Source: Acorus gramineus
Taxonomy: Eukaryota > Streptophyta > Magnoliopsida > Acorales > Acoraceae
Direction of reading: 5' to 3'
Assembly (NCBI GenBank): GCA_030737835.1
Contig: CM060850.1
Span: forward strand, 26,633,385-26,697,384
DNA: 64,000 nt
The notes beneath the pieces were generated by a model. That model saw nothing but the letters and a program-made list of their open reading frames with translations. It was not told the DNA's origin and made no database searches. The position numbers were made by a program, and so were the translations under genes. This document shows positions 21,901 through 32,434 of the stretch, piece after piece. How positions within the stretch are numbered: the first letter of the stretch is position 1; each line of letters begins with the position of its first letter.

Positions 21901-24900
21901 TCAAAGCCCAGAAGTGAACGGCACACCCGCCGCTTGGATCCACAACCCCCCGGCAAGGAAATTGGCCACGGTGAAGTTTCTGACGAGAGACGGCTTCACG
22001 ATGATGTGGTATCCCTTCCAGCTCACCCTTTTCGACGTATTTGAACCTGGCCCCGTGTTGTTGAACTCCGCGTAGTACAACGTATCAAGGGCGAAGTTCC
22101 CATCCCACTCCAACCACCCAGAAGGATGTATCAGGCTACCCAATTGGCTCTGCATGTATATTGTTCTGGAATACTTCATCCATGGCCTCCCCAGGTACGT
22201 CCTCACCGTCCTATTCACCGGCCACAGGTCTTGTCCGGAGGAGATCACACATTTCTGGATGACGATTCCGGTGTTTTGGTTTGGATCGTTGCGGCCCTGG
22301 GCGGTTATGGCGACGCTCTGGCCGAGGAGGGGGAGCCTGGCAATGATGTTGCACTCCTGGAGGGCGGCGGCGGCATTGCCGAAGATAAAGTCGATAGTGC
22401 CATAGATGTCGCATTTGCGGTAGAATTGGCGCTGGGAGAAGACGCAGAGTGTGTCCTGATAGCCCTCGATACTGCACCGATGGATGATGGAGTGGTCGGA
22501 GGCCACGAGGAGAGCTGGAGCCTGCGGTGTGGGACCATAGGTGTTGCGAAAAGTCAGATCTTGCGCGATGAATCCGTCTCCAAAGATCGCTGGGTAAAGT
22601 TTTGAGAGGATGAACAACACATGACAAGAATTAGGGGAATGGATGCCATCAGTTCTAGTTATTTTAATCTCACATATTTAATATACGATATTGTGATAAT
22701 ATTTGTGTAGTTTTCTATTAGGGATAAATCTTATATGAAAAATTAACTTGACGTGAACTATTGTGTATTGGATCTCGTATCGAGAATTAACCTCTTAAAA
22801 AGGAAAGTATAAACAAATAAGTCTAATTTGATAAATGGATAAATTTTTAGGATAAGTTAGCCTAATTTATGGGAATAAAAAAATTATTATTTTTATCCAG
22901 ATTTGCAATTAGTAATGTTTTTTATTATCCTCATTTTTTATTTTTTTATCCTTAATCTTGCATTTAGATCACATATGTTATAAATTTAAATTTTTTTAAA
23001 AAATATCAAATCTACCATTCCTATTAATGGAGCAATAATATTGTTTAGTGGAGCACATTCTTTTTTTTCTTTGGATTTCATTTATTTTCTTAGAAATGGT
23101 AGTAATAAATGTTATTTCAATTTTACAAAATTGGGATAAAGTTTGTTTCACCTTTTACCTAGAACAAACTATCCCTATTTTTTATCTCAAAACGTGAACA
23201 TTGTTCATATTTTATCTCTTTTTTTTTTTATGCCATACGGGGTAACAAATGATTTAATTCAATTTTTTTTTTATCCTAACTCCTTATCCCCGTGTCATAG
23301 GCCACAGGGAGGTAGATAGGGAGTGAGTTTTTATTTTAAAGTTCGAGGTATTGCTGTGTTATATATACGCAACTAATTCTTGTATGTTTAATTGTATACT
23401 CAGCCCAAATGACATGTGACCAAATTCTAGTCGTGTATATATATATATATATATATATTTCAAACTGCAAATAACCTTTCTTTAATACTTGGTGGACTTT
23501 TCAACAGGATCTGCTCAAGATTTTAATTGGAATCTACACCGTTAGACTTCAAGCATCAGAATTACAGTCCATCCTTCTATAGTCAATGCCCAAGATCTAT
23601 ACTTAGTTCACTCAACCAATTGATATGTAAAAAAATCAACTACATCTTCACGGGTTTAATCACTCTCTTAAGAAAGATTTAATGATTAGAAATTTAAACA
23701 ATAAAAACACTTGCGCAAAAGAGATGACAAGACATCTGAATTGTGCAGGATCATCAACCAAAAAAAAAAAAGGAAAAAAATTTTTTAGAAGGGATCATCC
23801 ATTCATGCAACTTGTAATCATCTTAAATTTTTGTTCGCATATAATTCCACATCTCATTTGTTCAATTCCAATCCGACCAAGAGATCGACTGATTCGATTG
23901 AGGTTTTAGACGTGTCTGTCTCTTTATTTATGCTTATTTTGAACTATAAATTTTATTTGATGGATTTCTAAATTTTTGTTAATGGAAAGGATTTAGACTC
24001 AAATCTTATTTCCAATCTAAAATGTACTATACATTTTTTTTAATTCTTTTAAAAAATAGCATATATCTAACATAATGACGTATATATTTTTATTTTTATA
24101 AATACAATTTTTATAGTGTGTAAAAAAAAAAATTTATAACAAAATATATTTCACCTAAAATGAGAGAGAGAGAGACGTACAAACAGTGGGAGAGCTGAAG
24201 GTGGTGAAACCGGTGGCGGTGCTCCTGTTCCCGGTGATGATGGTGACACCCTTCCCATCCCCAACAAGAGTGAGGTTCACCAAACCCGACCCAATCTGCA
24301 GATACTCCTCATAAACCCCTCCCTTCACACGTATCACTAACCTCCCCTTACTCGACCCCACCTTCCTCTTCCCCTCCGCCTCCCTTATCGCCTCCCCCAC
24401 CGTCCCATAATCCCCCGACCCATCCTTCGCCACCACCAACTCCGCCTCCGCCTGAAGCAGCCTCCTCAGCCCCTTCTCCGCCCAGTCCTCCGCCGCCGCC
24501 GCCGGCTGGAAACCACCCATGTTGGCGTTCACGGCGAGGGAGTTGCTTATGAGGTCCGTCACGTTGTACGCCTGCAGAGGCCGCGCGAACTCCTCCGAGA
24601 AGACGTCGCTGCACGTGTCGAGGTTAGTTAAGGCGGCGCTCAGCCAGGTCTGCTTGTCCGCGGCGGTGGCGGCGGTGAGAGAGCGGTTGAGGTGGAGGAT
24701 TGTGTGGTTGTAGAGGAGGGCGCAGTCGGACCAGGCCTGGGCCAGGGAGGGGTTGCGGTTGCACTTGCTGCGCTGAAGGCGGAGGTGGGCCTCGGCTTGG
24801 AGGGCGCGGCGGAGGGCGGCGGAGACGGAGAGGTCGAAGAAGGTGGCGGGAGTGGTCGGATGGGGGAGGTGGGGTGTGTAGCGGAGGCAGGAGTTGGGGT

Positions 24901-25003
24901 GTGGGGTGAGGCGGCACCAGTGCTGGATGTCGTCGGGGGAGGCGGCGCTGCCGCCGGAAAGGAGGACGATGAGGGTGGTGAGGATGGGAAGCAAGAGAGA
25001 CAT
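21901..25003 (-). CDS. Pectinesterase with N-terminal inhibitor domain (two exons)
   Basis: This is a type I (PRO-PME) pectin methylesterase, which de-esterifies homogalacturonan in the cell wall. The exons are 25003-24181 and 22589-21901, joined across a 1.6-kb GT-AG intron, for a total of 1512 nt and 503 residues. A hydrophobic signal peptide covers residues 1-20. A PMEI domain follows with its paired cysteines (HWCRLTPHPNSC, then CALLY and CSDVF), up to about residue 170. The catalytic beta-helix domain follows, with GGVYEEYL, GNRSTATGFTTF, QAPALLV (the QAVAL site), GYQDTLCVFSQRQFYR, GTIDFIFGNAA and YLGRPWMKYSRT. The two catalytic aspartates, both glutamines and the LGRPW arginine are all present, so it should be active. 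No RRLL-type processing motif is certain, though KGLRRLLQAEAE sits at the domain junction and fits one. Exon 1 is strongly GC-rich. The intron is AT-rich and has a TA microsatellite. Confidence 0.94.
23435..23459. repeat. (TA)n microsatellite in the pectinesterase intron
   Basis: About a dozen uninterrupted TA units follow GTCGTG. It is a simple length-variable repeat with no other role visible. Confidence 0.85.
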
Positions 25004-25860
25004 TGTGTTGGGTCGATGTGAGGAGCGGATGGAATGTTGTTCTTTGGAGGAGAACTTACAATAAAGCCTAATTTGGTAGTCCTCGTCAAGAATCCAGTTC
25101 TGATGGATGGAAATATAGTCTGAAATATTAATACGAGAATAGAAAATTTTAAATGCAATATCCTAGACTTAAAATATCTAATTAATATGAAGGTAGGGAT
25201 CTAATTAACATGAAGGTAGGGTTTGAATGAATCTCAATGAGAGCTATAAATCCACATTTGATTACACTATGATTTGCATTTGACTATTGTGGAGGTGTAA
25301 TCAATATATTATATAGGATCAGCCGATCTGGATGGATTATATTGCACCTATTTTTTGTATGGTTCAAGTTATTGATTCGTCAATGATTCAGTGCTAGATA
25401 CCAAGCAAAATAATATTAATAAAAAAAATCAGTAGATAAGTTGATTATTTCATACTCGCATTTAAATTGTATGCATGACCCATCTAATTAACTTTATCTG
25501 AACTCTGATGAATCAAGTTTAAATAATGTTAAAGTCTTAAAAGGGGGAAAAATATCTCTATAGCTATATGATCTCCTCCCTCCTAAGAAATTCTCTTGAA
25601 ATTGACAGCTTGCTAAAAATTCTATGAAAATTGATCTACATTTATATATAATTTGGCAATATATTTTTGTATTTGGATTCATTTTAGGTACTGGTGGCTG
25701 GTGGGTGCTTTTTTATTTTTTTTTACGTTTTGTGATAAATATATTTAATTTTATTGTATTATAGCAAGAAATTACTTAATTTTTTTATAGGATAAATTTG
25801 TTAATTTGTTTATTATCTACATTAAGAAAATCTCTTATTTGTAGTGGAGAGGAGCTCTTA
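25004..25860. other. Upstream region of pectinesterase
   Basis: This AT-rich flank should contain the pectinesterase promoter, since the gene reads leftwards from 25003. I find no convincing TATA box at the usual distance. A short local duplication (ATTAACATGAAGGTAGGG-like, near 25180-25215) is present. I recognise no other gene. Confidence 0.45.
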
Positions 25861-26058
25861 GGGTCTGTTTGATTGACAAGTGAGATTGAGATTCTATGAA
25901 TCCTGAGATTCTAAATCCAGGTGGATTGGGATTGTGAATCATGTCAACCTGTTTGGTAAGGAACATGATTCAGAAAACAGGATTGGGATTCTCAATCTCA
26001 ATCATTTGTTTGATAATGCATGGATTACAATAGAAAAAATATACATTTCTAAAAATAC

Positions 26059-26149
<91 letters not shown>

Positions 26150-26912
26150 TGTATTAAGTATATATATATATTAAAATATATATTTTATAACTAATTTGCT
26201 ATGATATATATAGCATAGCAAATTAATTATGATATAATAGTAAAATAGTTATGATAGTAATATAATATATATATATTTTTATATATATCATAGCAAATTA
26301 GTTATGATAAATCACATGAATCTCATATCATCCAATCAATAGGTTATGAAAGCTTCTTTATTCATATATTGTATAAATAAAGTAAATCAAAATGATTTAT
26401 GAACGTGTGCATCACAATTAATGCTTGAATATATATATGTGTATATATGTATATTTTTAAATATATTTATATTCTTTATTTAAATATATATTATATTATA
26501 TTATATTATATATATATATGTGTGTGTATATTTTTTAATATATTTATATTATATATTTAAATATTATATATATATATATATATATAATATAAATATATTA
26601 AAAAATATACACACACATATATATAACATATTATATTTAATATAAATATATATATAATATAATATAATATATTATGTGTTAAGGGAGATGAAGAGCCTCG
26701 GTAAAAATGTCTCTTTTTCAATCCACCTGGATTGGGATTGGGAGAATACCACCTCTTGAGGGGGATTCCTAATCTCTCTAATCAAGGATTCCCAATCCCA
26801 CTCTCTCAATTCCAATCCCTCTTTTAAAATTTATCCAAACAACTTATTGATCTAGATTGGGATTCTCAATCCCAATCCAAGCACCCAATACTCTTATCCA
26901 AACATGCTCTTA
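25858..26912. mobile_element. Tourist-like (PIF/Harbinger) element swollen by TA repeats
   Basis: The element at 25861-26909 is flanked by TTA at 25858-25860 and 26910-26912. The ends are GGGTCTGTTTG and, reading the right end in reverse, GAGCATGTTTG. Just inside both ends are matching inverted subterminal runs of GGATTGGGATTG and AATCCCAATCC. The middle is almost pure A/T, with a (TA)n tract at about 26063-26145 and large AT palindromes at 26450-26680. At 1.05 kb it is long for a MITE, which the TA expansion explains. Confidence 0.7.
26063..26145. repeat. Long (TA)n microsatellite
   Basis: Roughly 40 consecutive TA units lie inside the Tourist-like element. The tract is translated as an IYIYIY run in one chance frame, which is not a gene. 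Confidence 0.95.
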
Positions 26913-26939
26913 GATGCTTGGGGTTTCTTTGGGAGCCTC

Positions 26940-27692
26940 GTTGAAGCTAGGCGTGTCAATGGATTGGATCGGGTGGATCCAGACCCGATCCATTTTAATT
27001 ATTGGGTCCATATTGGATCTCGAGTCTTTCATATCGAGTCGGGTCGACTCATTAATAAGGCAGGCTGAACTTAAAGAGGATGAACTTCTTAAGGGGCTAC
27101 AATGACTTTATTTATTTATTTTCTCTTGCCATCTATTTTGGTGGAGAAAATAAAGGATTTGAGAAAGGGAAGGGAGAGGAGGAGAAGAATGTAAAGAGGG
27201 TTTTGGTTTAGAAAGAGAGCACTACACATTGCGGTGGTGGTGGAGGCCACACTTTCCTAGGTTGATTTTTTTTTTCATTTCTATTTTTACATAATGAGTT
27301 TGAGTGAATAGAGGCCAATGTATTGTAAATAGTTCTTTACTATTTTGATTTTATAATATTTTATAAGGGAATATTTGGAATACCGTTTGGATTATTCTGC
27401 TTTTACGACATGAAACCAAAAAGTTGTAAAAACATTTCAAATGTTTATTTAATATTTAATTATACATGTTGAGTTGAATCATGGGTGTTGTGTTGGATCA
27501 TAAAAAAAAAAAAATCATATAATATTTTGGTTGGGTCAATCGGATTCATAGGATCTGATCAGGGTGCATCCAGACCTGACCTATTTTGATTGCTGGGTCC
27601 TTCAAGTTAAGTATTTATGCATTTAATCAAATCGGGTGGAGTCGAATCGGGTCCTGGTCAACCTATGACTCATTGACATACCTAGTTAAAGC
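26940..27692. mobile_element. hAT-like non-autonomous element with near-perfect 8-bp duplication
   Basis: The element at 26948-27684 starts TAGGCGTGTCAATG and its right end reads TAGGTATGTCAATG in reverse. It is flanked by GTTGAAGC (26940-26947) and GTTAAAGC (27685-27692), which agree in 7 of 8 bases. TAGGxxTGTCAA-type ends and an 8-bp duplication are typical of plant hAT elements. GGGTCxAATxGG-like motifs fill the subterminal regions on both sides. There is no transposase. Confidence 0.7.
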
Positions 27693-28600
27693 TCTTACCC
27701 TGATTCTCATGGATACTCTCCCTCCACCTTTTTAATTTTCTTCATCTTTGTGGCTTTTTTTTTGTTATTTCCTGTTCTCCCTGAGCATGCACTTATTTAA
27801 TCTAATTAAAAGGACACTCCCACCAATTTCATTTTTGAACAAAAAAAAAACATTAAGAAAAAATAACATCTTTAGTTTCTTGTCACAAAAATATATATAT
27901 ATAATGATGCCACTATAATGGAATTTTATTTTTATTTATTTTTCTCAAATATTTTTATATTTTTCTTTTTTCTATACTTTTAAAAAATACTTATTAACGG
28001 ATTGCTGGTATAGGGTTGACTCGGTCACCAACTTGGATTTTCAAACAATGTTATTTTGTTAAATATATCAACTGTATAGATGCATTAATGCTGCTGTCCT
28101 TCGTAGCCAATTAGGAGAGTTAATTAATGTGCCTCCCTCACTTACAACTTCATTTCCTGTTCTTCTTAATTATTCTACTACATGGGAGGTCAGAATTAAA
28201 CGCAGACCGAGTGACCAAAAACATATAAAAAAAGGGTCTTCCTTTGCAGATCCACATGCAAATTTAGCATGCATGGACACCATTGCCATCCATATAAACT
28301 ACTAGTTCACGTGTTTTTACCAATCAAAATCTTCATGATAACCAATACAAGATTAATTGCAACTTAATTAATAGTCTTGACCTTCAAAGTCTCGATTCCT
28401 TCTGGATTTGCTTTCCATCCAATGAGTGGCGAAGCAAGGAATTTGCTCCAGTGGGAACGAATAATAACAACATTTAATTTTTTTTCTAATTAGCAAAAAT
28501 AAAATGATTCATTTTTTTATAATAAAATTTTCATTAAACAAAAAACATGGTCAAATATTTTACTATACGGTGCATAAAACACAAATAAATTAAAAGATTT
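27693..28600. other. AT-rich intergenic DNA
   Basis: Non-coding, with poly-A and poly-T runs and one short TA tract near 27890. I recognise no gene or well-bounded element. Confidence 0.5.
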
Positions 28601-29095
28601 AATTTTTTTTTAACAGGTAGACACACGCCACCAATCACTTTCATTAAGAAAGAATCAGTACAAAATCTAAATGAAAGGTGAGGAAAATTTAAAAAAAAAA
28701 GTATAAACAAAAGAAGATCAAGGGGTTGAGTGCGGGAGTAGATGGGATATCTACTTGCTTCAAAAAGCCGACGCCCAGCCCAACGCTGCTCCGACTAAGT
28801 GATGATCTTGATAGTGCCTCCGCTTAGAATAGTACCCCGCAAGTCAACCAACTCTTACGTCTAGTCTCGAATAAGTGATGCAACAAAAACCCACATATTC
28901 TCAACATAAACCCTCGCCACCTTGAAAATGGCGCCATTGTTTCTTATGAGCCAGATCACCCGAGCACTCGCTCCACTAGGAAAGTGTCTAGACAAGTTGC
29001 AATTATACTATTTGCATTAGTGATGGAGACTGGGAAGAGAAACATGTGAACACGTAGTCTACAAGGATGGGAATGCTTTTTAAGATCCATGGAAA
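28601..29095 (-). mobile_element. 5'-truncated LINE, 3' end
   Basis: Read on the minus strand, a decayed frame includes GASARVIWLIRNNGAIF and VENMWVFVASLI. This resembles the cysteine-poor region following reverse transcriptase at the 3' end of plant L1-type LINEs. It is followed by a short UTR with TTTCTTAATGAAAGTGATTG and then an A-run of about 10 at the low-coordinate end. That order (C-terminal coding tail, UTR, poly-A) supports a truncated LINE. At least two in-frame stops interrupt it, so it is dead. No target-site duplication was found. Confidence 0.5.
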
Positions 29096-29970
29096 CCCTT
29101 ATTAAAATAGGGTTGTTACTGTTAGTCTATTTTGCCGTTCTAATTAATTACAGTCCCATATTCTACGTATCTCGTTAGTCACCTATGTTCACTGTAATTA
29201 ATGAGATATGTAACTTATTTAAAAAAAAAATTACACACTATAAATGAAAACATATAATTCATGAGAGAATATATATTAATATTTTATTAAAAAAAAAATA
29301 TTGATCATTAAATGAGGATACAATTTTTAACAAATAAAAAAAAGTATAGACTACATTTAGTCTAACACTTGTATTTTTAAAATGGTTGGTTTTTATTTAC
29401 AAATTGATATGCCTAGTCTTAATGTAGATTGCAGTCGCTGCACATGTTTTAATATAATGTTTTAAATTATATATGATTTTTTTAATAATAGATGAAATAC
29501 ATGTTCTAAAGTGACCGCATTTTTTTTTATTTTTTCATAATATAACATACGCTAAGATGATGGAGTGCATATTGCGTTAGACAATCTCACATTACATTAA
29601 TGACGTCACGGCTATAAATGGAGTTATAAAATAGACTAAAATATATTTAATTTTTAAACCTATGCACTAAAATAAATAATGGTAAAGGATTTAACGGAAG
29701 GCTTGGCACTAACTTTTTTTTTACGGCTATTACAATTTGTCCATTTTATAGTGCCATGTATCTTGTTTGCTACATACTATAACAAAGTTATATAGCTGTT
29801 TTGAAATTTTTTCACATATATACTTAAATGACTTTATGTCATCCACTAAAGCATACATTTCATTTTTTTTTACTAAAGTGAATACCTTATTAGATAAAAT
29901 ATACTATTTTTTTTTTTTAAAAAAAAAGAAGTGTGAATTGAGGCTGAAAACGAGATTAACATTTTTTTTA

Positions 29971-30240
29971 TGAGCGCTGATACACGCAATCTATTTTGCA
30001 GCCTGTTTTTGCAGCCCTATACGTTATGATAACGTATTTTATACTGCACTATCATAATATGGGATTCTATCATAGCATATGATCCAATTTACCATAAAAA
30101 AAATACACTAATATACTTCAATATATACTTCATTGCATATAACAATATACACTTTAAATGGTGAGTATATGATTAAGAAAAAAGAAGGATGGATTGTAAT
30201 TGGGGTTACAATGGGGCTGTGTATATCTTTTTTTCCTTTT
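29971..30240. mobile_element. Small inverted-repeat element, GATACAC family, copy 1
   Basis: It starts GAGCGCTGATACACGCAATC and ends with a segment that reads AAGATATACACAGCCCCATT in reverse. The interior includes GTTATGATAACGTAT and paired AT-rich palindromes. A copy in the opposite orientation lies at 54840-55120, and more diverged relatives lie at 38.57, 42.93, 47.68 and 59.64 kb. Non-coding; superfamily unassigned. Confidence 0.55.
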
Positions 30241-30370
30241 TTAATACAAGGACGCCTAAGAGGCTTAACTACTAAGCATGGGCCAGATGGGCCTAGACTG
30301 AGCTAAAACCTACTATAACTCACCCATAGAGCGCTAATACATATCATTTTCCCTAACCCATAACGTTGCA

Positions 30371-30425
30371 ATATCGGATTTTTTTTTTTATTTTTATCCA
30401 CCAAAAAAAAAATATATCGGATTTT
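30371..30425 (+). mobile_element. Minute poly(A)-type insert with target-site duplication
   Basis: ATATCGGATTTT occurs at 30371-30382 and at 30414-30425. The 31-bp insert between them is mostly T then ends CCACC followed by a run of ten A. It fits a stub of a retroposon 3' end. Low complexity makes this weaker than the similar inserts at 15.8, 37.6 and 38.1 kb. Confidence 0.4.
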
Positions 30426-30793
30426 GCTTCCCTTGTCTAGCTAGCTAGGAAAGGGTTCAAAGCAAGGACCCTTTTTTTAAAATCAAATTAATTATTATTA
30501 ATTACAAAAATTTAAAAATATTCACATTTTTAAACTTTTTTTTATTAAAATAGTCATATGACTCAGTCGAGTGCCATTTTTTATTTTAAACCATACTTAG
30601 AATTTTTCCCTTAAACATCAACTCATCTATAATACGCCAATAGTACTGTTGGAGTATTTTCATAATTTTTTTATATTCCTGTCTTCATTGAGGTACAATT
30701 TTGATCCATCATAATAAATTGAAATTTTTTTTTTTAGAGTTACAAAACGTATCTGTTTTTGTTTTTAGATGTATATGAAAATGCACAACATAT

Positions 30794-31590
30794 AATATTT
30801 CAGTATTGATACCCGGGCTCTAATATATAAGCCCCACTAATAAGCCCCATGAGGTGTCATCACTTTATTGATTGTTATTAGTTGACTTATTGACTTTTTA
30901 AAAATGGTTAAATCTGTCTTATTAACCCAAATCTCTCCATTTTCTCTATTCAGTTATTACTTTTACATGTTGAAATCCATTTAACCATTTCAAATTTTAA
31001 ATTTTAAAATTCTCACCTAAATTACAATTGAACCTAAATTATACTGTTGGATATTTATTATATTCAAATTTAAATAAAAAAACACATATGGTTACTATAT
31101 GAATTAGTTACATCAAATACATTTATTAAATATTTACATCTCTCACAACGATTTGTTACATTTACATCAGAACTGTTACATTTACATAAATATAACAAAC
31201 AATTTCATTTTCCTACCTAAATATTTTACATTCCATGCAATGTTTAAACAATTTAGAAACAGATTATATTTTCAATAGTCAGTTACATTTTATAGAAAAT
31301 GTCAAACACTTTTTTTATTGTGTGATACATTTAACAAACATATGTATTTGACTGTTACATTCATAAATGTAACAAATATAAATCAATACATGCATGCAGT
31401 TGACTGTTACATTTACGAATGTAACAAAAATAATACAGATTTGAAAAATTACATTGTCAAAAATGTAGCAGTAATATCAAACAAACTACTCATATATAAA
31501 ATGTAACGGTATCGAGTGTTACATTTAGATATTGAAACAAAAATAAATCAAAATGTGATTTGTGTTTAAATATTTAAAACAAAAAACAAA
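30794..31590 (+). mobile_element. Repeat family R copy 1 (TGTTACATTTA-rich), plus orientation
   Basis: Starts near TCAGTATTGATACCCGGGC and contains many TTACATTTAxxAATGTAAC palindromes. It matches the reverse complement of about 52.9-53.7 kb along most of its length, including GGTGTCATCA, CAAATCTCTCC/CAAATCCCCC, CAATTGAACCTA and AATATTTACATCTC. The end towards 31.6 kb fades, so this copy may be incomplete. Non-coding. Confidence 0.6.
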
Positions 31591-31599
31591 ATACAATTT

Positions 31600-32340
31600 T
31601 TTTACGAATCTAATAATGTCAAACCTGATCCGAGAGACGTTGATGTGAAAAAAAACAATTTCGTGTCTTCTCCTCAAAAATAGAATTTTCGATTTGCTCC
31701 CACATATTCTTCATAAACAAAATCAATTCCGTAATGCAAAACATTCTCATTTTACATACAAGACAGATTTTTAATTGTTTCAACATCAATGGTTTCTCCG
31801 GTCCCTCTCAAAATATTGTTACAAGATTTTAAGAATCCATTAATGGTGAATTTAGTATATATTACAAATAAAAATATATATATTTAATTCATGTAAAAAA
31901 AATATTTATAAAAAAATATGTTTAATTAGCTAAATAAATAAAAAAAACGCGTATTTCCTTTTTATGAAGTCTATGTACGGTATACAAAAACAGTCTACAG
32001 CTACGCCAAGAAACGCTCACAACCGTGAACCGTACAACGAAAGGCTTCCACGCGAATCTAAGCCGTTCAAACAATGGTCCCCACCTTGCACATCCGTTCG
32101 TCCATATAGACACACCATTCCAAAAACCCTCTCAAAGAGTCAAAATCCCCCGATTTCTTGACGTTTCGGTACGACTTTTTCCCAACACGGAAACCTGGGG
32201 TCCACGACTTCAACGTTCCCGATCCCTTTATCACAAAAATGGAAATCCCGAAAGCGACGCCAAACAAACAAAACAAAAAAAAAAAAAAATCCGTCACTAC
32301 TCAAAACGGATAGCCTATTTGACTGGGACCCACTCGAGCT
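31600..32340. promoter_or_regulatory. Upstream region of the VPE gene
   Basis: About 0.7 kb between the repeat and the VPE core promoter. The last 400 bp are markedly less AT-rich than the region before them. Open frames on both strands here have no family resemblance and are treated as chance. Confidence 0.4.
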
Positions 32341-32347
32341 ACGTGTC
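32341..32347 (+). promoter_or_regulatory. ABRE-like site upstream of VPE
   Basis: ACGTGTC matches the ACGTGKC abscisic-acid response element consensus. It lies 39 bp before the TATA box. Senescence and stress induction of VPE genes is known in other plants; that this site acts here is an inference. Confidence 0.4.
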
Positions 32348-32385
32348 ACTCTCAACACCCCCTCCACTGCATGGCTTTTCCCTCC

Positions 32386-32392
32386 TATAAAA
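32386..32392 (+). promoter_or_regulatory. TATA box of VPE
   Basis: TATAAAA in a CCTCC-TATAAAA-CACCCC context lies 43 bp before the ATG at 32435. This places the transcription start near 32415-32420 with a very short leader. Confidence 0.7.
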
Positions 32393-32434
32393 CACCCCCC
32401 TACAAGCACACAATCCGAGGCACAGTGAACATCA

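Noticed and set aside
24640-25158. Long open frames on both strands over the pectinesterase first exon
   Set aside because: They arise because the exon is very GC-rich and stop codons are scarce. Only the frame with the inhibitor and esterase motifs makes sense.
25934-26194. Frame encoding a long IYIYIY run
   Set aside because: It is a translation of the (TA)n microsatellite.
32067-32409. Antisense frames upstream of VPE
   Set aside because: They overlap the VPE promoter and TATA box, have Phe/Val-rich random composition and no recognisable domain.
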